Both the position numbers and the translations under genes were made by a program. 64,000 nucleotides of DNA from Tetraselmis striata (lineage: Eukaryota > Chlorophyta > Chlorodendrophyceae > Chlorodendrales > Chlorodendraceae): positions 42,662 to 106,661 of the forward strand of contig VCJN01001519.1 in the NCBI GenBank assembly GCA_006384855.1, read 5' to 3'. Shown one piece after another: positions 1 to 11,469 of this stretch. Below the pieces are notes generated by a model, which was not told the origin of the DNA, searched no databases, and was given only the letters and a program-made list of their open reading frames with translations. Position 1 is the first letter of the stretch, and every line of letters begins with the position of its first letter.

Positions 1-795
1 GCTGTTCTTGCGCGAGCTGCTGCGCGAGCTGTGTTGTGCTCAGTCCGAGGCCACAGTGATCTTCGAGGACAACCAGAGCTGCATTGCGCTGACGCGCAAC
101 CCCAAGACACATGGTCGCAGCAAGCACATCGCCATCAAGTACCACTTCACACGGGAGAAGGTGCTCAGCGGGGAGGTGGCAATTGAGTACTGCCCGACTG
201 CACAGATGGTTGCGGATGCACTCACCAAGGCTCTGGGAAGGCTGAAGCACGCGGAGTTCGCCATGCAGATGTTGGGCGCGTGATGACTGCATGGCGAGTG
301 GGGGTGTTGTTTGATACCAGTCTTGCAGGCGTTTGACCGGCTGTCTGGAGCCTTGACGCCTGCACACTCTCAGCAGTATCTGTAGACGGCGGAGCGATCG
401 TACGGCTACGAGTACGAGGACGCGAGTACATCTCCGGCAGCAGACGTACATCGCGGAGCGGCTGTACATCTACGAGTACGAGGACGCCCGTGCGAGCACA
501 ATCAAGATTCCGGTACTGCTGAGTATCAATGATGGGCGCCATGCAGTACTAGAATATACTGCAGGATATCGGCCGATGCAGCAGCGGATACTGTATTGTA
601 CGGACATAGATAATGCCAATACTCAGGCTCGCACATATGCATTAAGTACTGGAGAATACAGTCAGCGCGCGATGGCGCAAGGTGGCGGATGCGCTAATGG
701 GTGGCGCGCGTACCATGGCGTGCGCGAGTATAAAGGCAGGGCGCGACCCGTTGTAACAGACAGTCGTTCTTTCCCCTCACGCCCATATTTCAATA
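1..795 (+). mobile_element. Copia element copy A, 3' end only
   Basis: This is the 3' end of a Copia (Ty1) LTR retrotransposon that runs in from outside the window. Residues encoded at 8-283 are the end of the RNase H domain, with the EDNQSC motif and the closing segment that matches the whole copy at 37765. A complete 3' LTR follows at 305-795 (491 bp), opening TGTTG and carrying the family's TATA-like GTATAAAGGC near its end. The next base starts a different element (polymerase island). An open frame runs from the LTR into that island, but it is a chance read-through, not a gene. Confidence 0.9.
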
Positions 796-2219
796 CGCCC
801 AATCATCGATGTGCTCCCGCTGCCCCGCGGCAGGTCTGCGGCGGAGGAGGCCGCTTTCCTGCGGAGCCAGTTTGTCGAGGCCGCCCGCGACGCCACACTG
901 CGTCAAGCGGCGGGCATGGCACCCCTCCCGCTGAGCAACAGAGAGGCGGCGCTGCGGCGTGCGAATTTCCAGCGGAGAGCCGCGGCCGCCGAGCGTCGGC
1001 GCGCCCTTCAGGCCGCCGGCGTGAGATTCACCCCCTCGGGTCGCAGATCCCGCGCGATGCTGACGACCGACGAGCGAGCCGCAAAACGCCGGCGCGTGCT
1101 CGCGGCCAACGTCGCAGCTTCTCGTGGCTTCCCATTGTCTTTCGACATCGCGGACCCCGAGCCGAGGCGTGTACTCACGGACCAAGATCGCTCGCGCCGG
1201 CGCGCCGCGGCCGCGATTGGAAGACGGATTGCGGCGGCGCGGGCGGCGCGCAACCTATCGATCGCCCAGCGGGCAAGGGGGTGCTCGTGCGCCGCTTTGT
1301 CCCTCCGCGCTTCCCCAGCGTGCGCGCCGCGGCGTTCACGGCGGATACGGCTGCGCAAGTGGCCAACTCGGTGCGCGCCGAGCTGTATCGCGTGCTATAC
1401 GGTGGAGAGCGCCGCAGCCACAAAGTTTGGGTCAACATCGAGGCGGCCTTCACCAAGGGTGCGGAGGAGACCCTGGCGCACCTCAACATGAGCCGGACCA
1501 TCCACGGCGAGGAGGACATTTTGGATTTCGCGCGTGCCGTGGGTGAGGCGGCCGCAGACCCCGAAAAGTACCCGATCGGCGTCGGCAGCGGGTGGGCATT
1601 CGCGGGTATACGAGGGCTCCAAGTGAACGCCAACGGCTTCCGCGTGCGCACCGGCGCGGGCCATGTCCCCCTTCCAAAGCCCTACGATAACTCCAGGAGC
1701 GGACTCATCAACATCCAAAATGACGACGATTTGGGCTTCAAGTACTGCATCATCGCGGCGCTCCACCCCCCGGCGACCAAACCGACCCGGATCGACTACT
1801 ATGTCGCCCGCAAGAACCAACGCCTATACGACGCGTACGATTGGACCGGGGTCAAGTTCCCCACGGCGGTGAAGGACGTGCGCCGCTTCGAAGCCAACAA
1901 TCCGGAGCTCGCCCTCAACTGCTTCATGCTTAACGAGGAGACGAACCGCGTGACGCCGTTAAGCATCACAACGGCGGAGGGTGATCGGCGCGTGATCAAC
2001 CTGCTCCTCTACAAGAAGCATTGGGTGCTCATCTCCAGCATGGATCGCCTCTTCAACTCACGCGGAGACCAACGGTGGTACTGCGAGCGCTGCCTACACG
2101 GGTTCAAGACCCCCGAGACTCGCGCCGCCCACAACACCCTTTGCGCCGCCCACAAGCCCATGTTGACCAGCCTCCCCCCACCCGACAAGGCGAGCTGCGG
2201 ATTCAAGGCTCTCCACAAG
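796..2219 (+). pseudogene. Polinton/PLV protein-primed DNA polymerase B, N-terminal fragment (fossil)
   Basis: This island between two Copia copies encodes the N-terminal part of the family B, protein-primed DNA polymerase of Polintons and related viruses. Recognisable pieces, in order, are an arginine-rich leader, a segment with GSGWAFAGIRGLQVN, the HVPLPKPY and LINIQNDDDLGFKYCIIAAL block, the DYYVARKNQRLYDAYDWTG block, LLLYKKHWVLI, and a C2H2-like finger (YCERCLHGF...H...C). The exonuclease and polymerase domains are absent. It is a broken fossil, truncated at both ends and with about one or two internal breaks. It could be from the same kind of element as the capsid cassette at 19.4-28.3 kb, but no sequence joins them here. 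Confidence 0.75.
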
Positions 2220-4547
2220 TGCCCGGTTCCGGCGCCCAATCATCCCACTCGTCATCCAGCAGGGACAGCGCAACGAGCTTTGCAGGTGGGGTGTTACCGG
2301 CATTCTCAGCCATGAAAGCAACATGCTCCTCCTCCTCATCAGCAACAAAGGCCGCCGGTGCCGGGTCCGCAGCAGCTTGACGCCTGTTGCCTCGTGGGCG
2401 CTGCGGGCAGTCCCGCTTGAAGTGAGGCCCACCGCACTGCCAGCATCCACCGCGCAGAGGTGCACCAAGGCGGCGAGGTCCAGATCCATCGCCTGTGGCC
2501 AGATGGGCGGAGCGCTTGGTGCCACCACTGGCTATGTAGCCCTCCGCAGATGGCTCCGATGCATGGTTCTTCTCAATACGCTTGGAGTAGTTCTGCGCCA
2601 GCTTGAGGCAGTCACCCTCCCAGGTGATGGCGCGGCCCTCATGCTCCGCGGTCACCTGCAGGATACCGATGATGGGCTCGTACTCGGGACGGAGGCCAGC
2701 CAGGAACTGAGTCACAACTTGGTTATGTGATGGAGCTTCAACATCCTCATGCTCCTCAGCCTCAGCCACCAAGTTCAAGAAGGCGTTGTCCAGGCGATGG
2801 TAGTATGCCTCCGCAGTCTCGGTGCGCTGTTGACCGGATTGGAGCACCGCATACATGTCGGAGATCCTGCCGAGATGGCCTCCCTCAAAGCGGGTGCGCA
2901 GAGCTGCCCAGGCTTGGCCTCCAGAGGAAGCATTGTCATTCAGGTGCCGACGGATGACATCCAGGAGCTCCTCGGGGAGCAGCGCAGTCAGGGTTGCATA
3001 CAGCTTGAAATGCTGATCAGATGAGGCATGTTCACTCATCATCATGGCCTGCTACATGCCAGTGGCATTGCAATAGGCCTCCATCTGGTGCCTCCAGCGG
3101 CGCCACCCCTTGGTCTGACCAGAGAAAACGGGCGGCAACGGAATGCGCGGCGCACGGGCGGACACTCCTTCCGGCATGATGATCACAGTGATGGATATCA
3201 ACTGCAGAGCGGGACAGAGGCCAAGTCAGCGGTCTGGTCCTCACAGGGCCAAAAGCCCCCACCACTGCTTGCCGCAGTGGCAACTTTCTCCCACCAGAGA
3301 TGGTCAACAGGGAGAAACTCGGGTAATATTTCGAAATTGAGCAGAGAAAACAACCGGAGCCGCACAAACTTTTAATTACCGGCCGCGATTAATCAACAAA
3401 CAACCGCGGCCTCGCGGAAATCAGAATACCGGCTACGATAAATCGGAAAACCACCGGGAAATCCGGCTAGTTTTGGATGCTCGTAGATTCGCCTATAACA
3501 CGGCGGAAACTACGTCGTTCTCCGGTCGCAGACTGCTGCTAACTCGGCAACCTGCCTCCCTCGTGACGAGGGTCGATACCACTGGCACAAGACCACGACA
3601 GAGCGCTCGACGAGGCCGTCTGCCCCCCCTGTGGCCGGCGAGGCAGCTCGACACACTCTAACTGGGCGAGCGACAAGCGCACACGAGTCGACACGACTCG
3701 AAGCCGGCCCGAGTCGTCGAGAGACTGAAAGGGGCGTCGGAACGCGGCCCCAGGCGTCGAGAGGCACAGCCGAAACGAACGAGGTCGACAGCAGCGTCGA
3801 GCTGCACAGGCAAACAGCCCCTACGCCCCTACAGGACGCCCACTGCCTAGGGAGGCCAGTGTCGAGCAGCGACCTCGCGTCGTACAGGCAAACGAGCCCC
3901 ACGCCCCGTCCCAGGGCGCCCACTGACTGCCACCGTCAGTGCACCGCTTCTCGCGGCCACGCTCGGCTCTCAGCGAGCGAAAACGAGTCGTTCGAGTCCC
4001 TAGCCCAACAGCGCAGGTCCCCTCCCGAGAATCAGCAGCAAGGGGCGGCGGAAGAACCTGGTTGTGACGCTTCTGTGTTTGGCAGAGGCCGCTCCTTGGT
4101 TTGGGTTGCGCCCTGCCTTTATACTCGCGCACGCCCTGGTGCGCGCGCCAGCCATTAGCGCATCCGCCACCTTGCGCCATCGCGCGCTGACTGTATTCTC
4201 CAGTATTTAACGCATATGCGCGAGCCTGAGTATTGACATTATCTATGTCCGTACAATACAGTATCCGCTGCTGCATCGGCCGATATCCTGCAGTATATTC
4301 TAGTACTGCATGGCGCCCACCATTGATACTCAACAGTGCCGGAATCTTGATTGTGCTCGCACGGGCGTCCTCGTACTCGTAGATGTACAGCCGCTCCGCG
4401 ATGTACGTCTACTGCCGGAGATGTACTCGCGTCCTCGTACTCGTAGCCGTACGATTGCTCCGCCGTCTACAGATATTGCTGAGAGTGTGCAGGCGTCAAA
4501 GCTCCAAACAGCCGGCCAAACGCCTGCAAGACTGGTATCAAATAACA
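2220..4547 (-). mobile_element. Copia element copy B: 5' LTR, leader and gag only (fossil)
   Basis: This minus-strand Copia copy reads, from its 5' end, partial LTR (4547 down to about 4104), untranslated leader (about 4103-3200), then gag (about 3190-2220). Gag shows the MMSEHASSDQHFKLYATLTA block and the zinc knuckle CWQCGGPHFKRDC, as in the whole copy at 31.7-38.3 kb. Pol and the 3' LTR are missing, so the copy is broken (several breaks). It abuts the polymerase island on its low-coordinate side. Confidence 0.9.
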
Positions 4548-4990
4548 AACGCCAAGGCTTCCACAGTCCCAGCGGCGCAACTCGTTGTGGCCGAGGAGGC
4601 CGCATCCTCAGCCGCTTGGAGGCGAAACGATTGTGGCTTGTTGTGGGCGTCTGGGCACAGGGGCGTCCCGACGCCACAGTAAGGAAGCTCATGGCGGCGT
4701 CGTCGACGGCACAGCCTCCCGGGATGGTGAAGACACTGACGGCCGGCGTTCTCCCTCCGGAGGCGCCGCTGCCCCGCCCACCCCTAACTGAGAAGGAGCT
4801 GTGCTGGTTGAACGCCGCCGACAAGAAGCAGTCGGACGCCGACAAGAAGCGGAAGAGGCCAGTGAAGAAGCGCCGAGGTAAGAAACTGACGGTCGCGGAG
4901 TCGGAGGCGGAGGCGGAGGCGGAGGCGGAGGCAGCGAGGTCGTCGAAGCGGCGGGTCCCCCCGGCACGCAAGAACAAGAACAAGCAGTAG
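4548..4990 (+). other. Unrecognised open frame with lysine-rich tail
   Basis: Directly after Copia copy B the plus-strand frame stays open for about 147 codons to a TAG at 4988. Its end is strongly basic, with runs such as DKKRKRPVKKRRGKK and a (EA)n stretch, and it closes ARKNKNKQ. No family is recognised. It could be the last exon of a host gene whose upstream part was cut off by the Copia insertion, or a fortuitous frame in GC-rich DNA. A possible donor GGTAAGA lies near 4877. No start codon or partner exon can be assigned. Confidence 0.25.
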
Positions 4991-6222
4991 TCCCCCCCCC
5001 CCCCCCCCAACCCCTCCCCTCAACCCCCGGAGGGAGCGGCGGGCGGCGGGGGGGGGGGGGGGACCACGCCCCCCCCCCCCCCCCCCGGCCACACGCCCCA
5101 CGCCCCGACGGCAGCTGTCGCGAATATTGTAATTCAATCATTCTTCGGCAAACCGCTGCCTGCCTCCCCTCGCGAATATTTATGTAACGTGAGCACTCTT
5201 TTGCAAAACATGGCAGCCAAACCGCCCGTCTGATGAGCTTTGATCGGACGGCGGGCAGGCCCCGTTCAGCAGTACTAGCTATAATGTACACAAAGTTCCC
5301 CACTCTTGCCGAATAGTACGGCTGCGATTCGCGCTCCCATGTACTTATAGTCGTAGTTATCCACAGGCCGATTCGTCATTGCGCCCGGGTTCGTACTAGA
5401 TACCCGGTCTCGGCTTAATAAATATATCCCGTACTACCCGGTACTACACGGACAACCTGGTACCTTATACGTCAGTGCCATGTAATGCGTCACCGCGCTA
5501 GTACGACTACCACAACGATTACAAAAAGGGTTTATCGCCCGCCGGCAATACCGCCGGATGTACTCGTACGTAACTGCAGCAGCAGCCTTCACGGATAATA
5601 GTAGTAGTGCTTCGTCACCCGTATGTCACATCTCATTCTCACAGTGGGTGGCATTACATATCTATCCTGTAGCGATCCGACTCGGAACCGCGGATAGGCA
5701 GTTAGTATCATGACGATTAAGGAGTTGTAGCGCGTACTGTATGTTACAAGGAATATTACGGGCGTCTGGTTGTGGCCGTGCCAGTAACAATACGCATGCT
5801 GAAATATCGGCACAGCAGTATGATTCCTTGGCCATAAAACGTCGCAGGTTTGTGGTGGTGCTAGGGTAGTCGCTAGGCATAACCCTAACATTCCCACCCC
5901 TCTGACAAATGACGAGCTGGAAAGTGTCTGTTCGTGTCGCCGAAGGCCTGGCGCAGATGTCGGTTGGCGGTGGAAGCGTGATATAGCAACATCAACAGCA
6001 GCAGTAGGTGTCAACGCTCCGGGATGGACTCTGGAAAACGCGACGGGTGGCGCGCTCGCAGGTTGGCGTATTTCAATCATGCATTCGAGTCTGGTTTTGC
6101 CAAAAAGGGTGCGGAGGCTGTTTTACACGGAAAAGCGCCATTTTATGGCTAGGAAGGTTCAGCGAAAGGGGAGGGAATGTCGGAGGAGGAGCCCGCAGGG
6201 CGGAGGCGGAAAACGGGAGGGC
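4991..6222. other. Intergenic stretch with C/G homopolymers; no gene seen
   Basis: It opens with C17 (4992-5008), G15 (5048-5062) and C18 (5069-5086). The middle G run can pair with either C run and could also form a quadruplex. The rest is AT-richer and holds GTACT-rich motifs. A 29-base segment at about 6068-6096 recurs at about 6431-6458, just before Copia copy C. No coding region could be supported; the 163-codon minus frame at 5589-6080 has no recognisable content. Confidence 0.5.
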
Positions 6223-6431
6223 GCTGCCGAAGGCAGCGAGCTGGAAGATGGCAGACGAGCTGCTGGTGGCTGTCCTAAGTAGCTCCCCGGCCGGGAGCGC
6301 AGGGCTCGCGGGCGATGGGGTAGCCCGTACCAAACCCCGATGGTAACGGCTTCAAACCACTACAGACCGTACGGGTCGCACTAGGACAGCTATAGTCCGT
6401 TAGGAAACCCCATAAACACATTTAGATCATT
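6223..6431 (-). repeat. Dispersed 209-bp repeat, chromodomain-Gypsy 3' end fragment
   Basis: This segment is nearly identical to 13331-13539. There the repeat begins at the stop codon of a Ty3/Gypsy pol gene on the minus strand, so it represents the element's 3' untranslated region and probably part of its LTR. Here it stands alone, with no coding part, as a detached remnant next to Copia copy C. Confidence 0.7.
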
Positions 6432-6457
6432 TCAATCATGCATTCGAGTCTGGTTTT

Positions 6458-9400
6458 TGTTGAAATATGGGCGTGAGGGAAAAGAACGACTGTCTGTTAC
6501 AACGGGTCGCGCCCTGCCTTTATACTCGCGCACGCCATGGTACGCGCGCCACCCATTAGCGCATCCGCCACCTTGCGCCATCGCGCGCTGACTGTATTCT
6601 CCAACTGCCACCTCCCCGCTGAGCACCTTCTCCCGTGTGAAGTGGTACTTGATGGCTATGTGCTTGCTGCGACCATGGGTCATGGGGTTGCGCGTCAGCG
6701 CAATGCAGCTCTGGTTGTCCTCGAAGATCACTGTGGCCTCGGACTGAGCACAACACAGCTCGCGCAGCAGCTCGCGCAAGAACAGCGCCTCGCACACTGC
6801 AGCACACGCCATGTACTCCGCCTCCGCCGTTGACAGCGCCACAGTGGCCTGCAGCTGCGACTTCCAACTCACTGCAGCTCCACAAAGCATGAAGACGAAG
6901 CCAGTGGTGGAGCGTCGTGACACCACGTCTCCAGCCCAGTCGGCGTCACAGTACCCGTGCAGTAGGCCGTCAGCCTTGCCATCACTGAAGGTCAGCCCCA
7001 GGGTTTTGGTACCCTTCAGGTATCGCAGGACTCGCTTGGCAGCCTGCCAGTGGCGCTCTTCAGGCTAGGCCATCACCCTGCACAACTTGCTCACAGCTTC
7101 GGCAATGTCGGGGCGGGTAGCCACCATCGCGTACAGCAGGCTGCCCACAAGGGCCTGATAGGGCATCTCAGCAGCCAACGGCTTGTGGCTACCGGGGACA
7201 TCGACACCAACCTCCGCTGGGGTGCTCACAGCGTAAGCGTCAGCAAGGTTGAACTTGTGCACCATGTCATCAATGTACTTGGCCTGATGCACCTTCAGCG
7301 TCGCATTGTCCCAGTCTCGCTCCACCGCCATGCCTAGCGCCCAGGCACAGACGCCCAAGTCCTTGATGTCAAAGCGGGCGCCTAATGCCGTCTTGAAATC
7401 CGCGGCCCATACTGCGTTCTTGAAAGCAAAGATCATGTCGTCCACGTAAACCACAAGGATGCAGATCAACTGCCCACCCTGCCAGTAGACGTACGCGCCA
7501 GGGTCGGACTTGAGCTGCTGAAACCCGTAGCACACCAAGAACTTATGCAAGGTGTTGTGCCAATTTCGGGGTGATTGCTTCAGCCCGTACAGGCTCTTCA
7601 ACAAGCGCAAGACCATGGGCCGCCCTCTTGCATCGTACTGCTCATAGCCAGGCGGCGGCCTCATGTAGATCTCCTCCTCCACTGGAGCATACAGGAACGC
7701 CGTGTCGACATCAACCTGATGGATATTCCAACCGTATTGTACTGCAATCGCAAACAGCACTCGGATAGTGGTGAACTTCACGGTTGGTGCAAAAGTCTCT
7801 GCATAGTCGATGCCATGTCGTTGACGGCAGCCTTGGACAACCAGTCGGGCCTTGAAGCGCGCGATACTGCCATCAGCGTTGTATTTGACCTTGAATACCC
7901 ATTTGCTGGGAATGGCTGTTCGCTCCTCTGGTAACTCGCACACCACCCACGTGCCCTGCTTCTCCAACGAGTTGAATTCTGACTCTACGGCTTGCGCCCA
8001 TTGCTTCTTGAACGGTCCGGACAGGGCCTGCTTGAGCGTGATGGGCTCATCGACACCCTGTGTCACTGCCGCGAATGCGGCGGCCATCATAGCTGCAGCG
8101 TCGTCGTTGGGGTTTTCCGGATGCACGACCCACCATTGCCCAGGAGCTCGGCGAGAACGAGCAGGGTAGGGGTCCCTCTCAGCACGCTGAACTATTGGTT
8201 CCTCTTGCCCGCCATCGTCGGTTCCCTCGTTCGTCTCCAACGGGGTCAGCTCCAGCGTGGGTCGCTGCGGTCCAAGTTCCAGTTCCTCCGCAGTCAGTGG
8301 CTCCTCCTCAATCTCAAGCTCCTCAACGTCGTCCGTTTCATCCACGACACGCCGGTGAGCCTCGGTTATCTCTTGCAGCCGTGATGCGTCGGACGTGCTT
8401 CCAACCCCGCCGTTATCGAGAAGTGCCTGGTATTGGGAGAACATCTCACGGCTTGCAGCAGCACCGCCCCCACTGCCCCCTTGCTGCTGGAAGCCGCATC
8501 ACGCCAACCCTCATCGAAAATCACATTCCGACTTGCAACAACGCGGCGAGTAGCTGGGTTCCACACTAAGTAGGTGTGAGACTCCTGCCCATAACCAACG
8601 AAGACCCCGCGAAAGGCCTTGGCGTCAAGCTTCCGCCTATTCCCTGCATCCACGTGCACATACGCTGGACAGCCGAACACCCGCAACCCAGCCACATCTG
8701 GGGTCTTGCCAGTGTGACGCCGGTAGGGAACAGAACCGACACCCCGACTGTAGACATTGTTGCGGATGTGCATCGCGGCACAGAAGGCCAGCGCCCAGAA
8801 CTCACGACCCAGGCCAGCATGTAGCAGCATAGCCACCGTCATCTCGGACAGAGTAAGCCACATACGCTCCTGCAGACCATTCTGCCATTGGCAGTATGGC
8901 GCAGAAAACTCAGGAACGAAGTGCAGGCCATCGCATGCAGATCGAAAATCCGCACTCTGGAAGACTGAGTCGTTATCCAATCTCAGGCGAGCTGTACTCT
9001 TGTCGCATCCGAATCGGGGATGCACGCGCCTGATAGCGCGCACCACCAACAGCAGAGCCCTCGGAGCCTCATCCTTGGACTTCACGAACACCACCCAGCC
9101 GTATGCCGAGTAGTAGTCAGTCATCCCAAACACGTAACGGAACCCGCCAATGGACGTCACACCCACTGGCCCCCATATGTCAGCTCCAAATTTCTGCAGT
9201 GGCCCAGTAGGACGCTTTGACGCAATGCGCGACCGCGGCTGTTCGTGAGACTTCGCCAACGCGCAACAGTCACAAAACGGCAGTATCTCATCCTTCGCGA
9301 ACATGATCCCCGAGACGCTTTCCGCAAGCAAACGATCCATGCCTGCAGCCAGATGGGCGGAGCGCTTGGTGCCACCACTGGCTATGTAGCCCTCCGCAGA

Positions 9401-11469
9401 TGGCTCCGATGCATGGTTCTTCTCAATACGCTTGGAGTAGTTCTGCGCCAGCTTGAGGCAGTCACCCTCCCAGGTGATGGCGCGGCCCTCATGCTCCGCG
9501 GTCACCTGCAGGATACCGATGATGGGCTCGTACTCTGGACGGGGGCCAGCCAGGAACTGAGTCACTACTTGGTTATGTGATGGAGCTTCAACATCCTCAT
9601 GCTCCTCAGCCTCAGCCACCAAGTCCAAGAAGGCGTTGTCCAGGCGATGGTAGTATGCCTCCGCAGTCTCGGTGCGCTGTTGACCCGATGGGAGCACTGC
9701 ATACATGTCGGAGATCCTGCCGAGATGGCCTCCCTCAAAGCGGGTGCGCAGAGCTGCCCAGGCTTGGCCTCCAGAGGTAGCATTGTCATTCAGGTGCCGA
9801 CGGATGACATCCAGGAGCTCCTCGGGGAGCAGCGCAGTCAGGGTTGCATACAGCTTGAAGTGCTGATCAGATGAGGCATGCTCACTCATCATCATGGCCT
9901 GCTTCATGCCAGTGGCGTTGCAATAGGCCTCCATCTGGTGCCTCCAGCGGCGCCACCCCTTGGTCTGACCAGAGAAAACGGGCGGCAACGGAATGCGCGG
10001 CGCGCGGGCGGACACTCCTTCCGGCATGATGATCACAGTGATGGAAATCAACTGCAGAGCGGGACAGAGGCCAAGTCAGCGGTCTGGTCCTCACAGGGCC
10101 AAAAGCCCCCACCACTGCTTGCCGCAGTGGCAACTTTCTTCCACCAGAGATGGTCAACAGGGAGAAACTCGGTCAATATTTCGAAATTGAGCAGAGAAAA
10201 CAACCGGAGCCGCACAAACTTTTAATTACCGGCCGCGATTAATCAACAAACAACCGCGGTCTCGCGGAAATCAAATTACCGGCTACGATAAATCGGAAAA
10301 CCACTGGGAAATCCGGCTAATGTTTGATGCTCGCAGATTCGCCTATAACACGGCGGAAACTACGTCGTTCTCCGGTCGCAGACTGCTGCTAACTCGGCAA
10401 CCTGCCTGCCTCGTGACGATACCACTGGCACAAGACCACGACAGAGCGCTCGACGAGGCCGTCTGCCCCCCCTGTGGCCGGCGAGGCAGCTCGACACGCT
10501 CTAACTGGGCGAGCGACAAGCGCACACGAGTCGACACCACTCAAAGCCGGCCCGAGTCGTCGAGAGACTGAAAGGGGCGTCGGAACGCGGCCCCAGGCGT
10601 CGAGAGGCACAGCCGAAACGAACGAGGTCGACAGCAGCGTCGAGCTGCACAGGCAAACATCCCCTACGCCCCTACAGGACGCCCACTGCCTAGGGAGGCC
10701 AGTGTCGAGCAGCGACCTCGCGTCGCACAGGCAAACGAGCCCCACGCCCCGTCCCAGGGCGCCCACTGACTGCCACCGTCAGTGCACCGCTTCTCGCGGC
10801 CACGCTCGGCTCTCAGCGAGCGAAAACGAGTCGTTCGAGTCCCCAGCCCAACAGCGCAGGTCCCCTCCCGAGAATCAGCAGCAAGGGGCGGCGGAAGAAC
10901 CTGGTTGTGATGCTCCTGTGGTTGGCAGAGGCCGCTCCTTGGCTTGGGAGATGAAGGGAAGCGAGGGCCCAACTAACCTGTTGAAATATGGGCGTGAGGG
11001 AAAAGAACGACTGTCTGTTACAACGGGTCGCGCCCTGCCTTTATACTCGCGCACGCCATGGTGCGCGCGCCAGCCATTAGCGCATCCGCCACCTTGCGCC
11101 ATCGCGCGCTGACTGTATTCTCCAGTACTTAATGCATATGTGCGAGCCTGAGTATTGGCATTAACTATGTCCGTACAATACAGTATCCGCTGCTGCATCG
11201 GCCGATATCCTGCAGTATATTCTAGTACTGCATGGCGCCCACCATTGATACTCAACAGTGCCGGAATCTTGATTGTGCTCGCACGGGCGTCCTCGTACTC
11301 GTAGATGTACAGCCGCTCCGCGATGTACGTCTGCTGCCGGAGATGTACTCGCGTCCTCGTACTCGTAGCCGTACGATCGCTCCGCCGTCTACAGATACTG
11401 CTGAGAGTGTGCAGGCGCCAAGGCTCCAAACAGCCGGTCAAACGCCTGCAAGACTGGTATCAAACAACA
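6458..11469 (-). mobile_element. Copia element copy C with intact target duplication, internally shortened (fossil)
   Basis: This minus-strand Copia copy has a 5' LTR at 11469-10979 (491 bp), then leader, gag, integrase, reverse transcriptase and RNase H, and a 3' LTR remnant at 6458-6602. Motifs seen include gag MMSEHASSDQHF, integrase CDCC, FGADIWGP and LQERMW, RT VYVDDM and RNase H EDNQSC. It is flanked by GTTTT at both 6453-6457 and 11470-11474, the expected 5-bp target duplication. At 5012 bp it is about 1.5 kb shorter than the whole copy at 31735-38270. It is broken, with roughly four breaks including internal losses, so most shortening came after insertion. Confidence 0.92.

Noticed and set aside
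576-2315. Single 579-codon frame from the Copia LTR through the polymerase island
   Set aside because: It mixes LTR sequence, a polymerase fossil and Copia antisense; only the middle part is meaningful, so it is not one gene.
5589-6080. 163-codon minus-strand frame
   Set aside because: No recognisable domain, odd composition (runs of Y and H), and no splice or promoter support.
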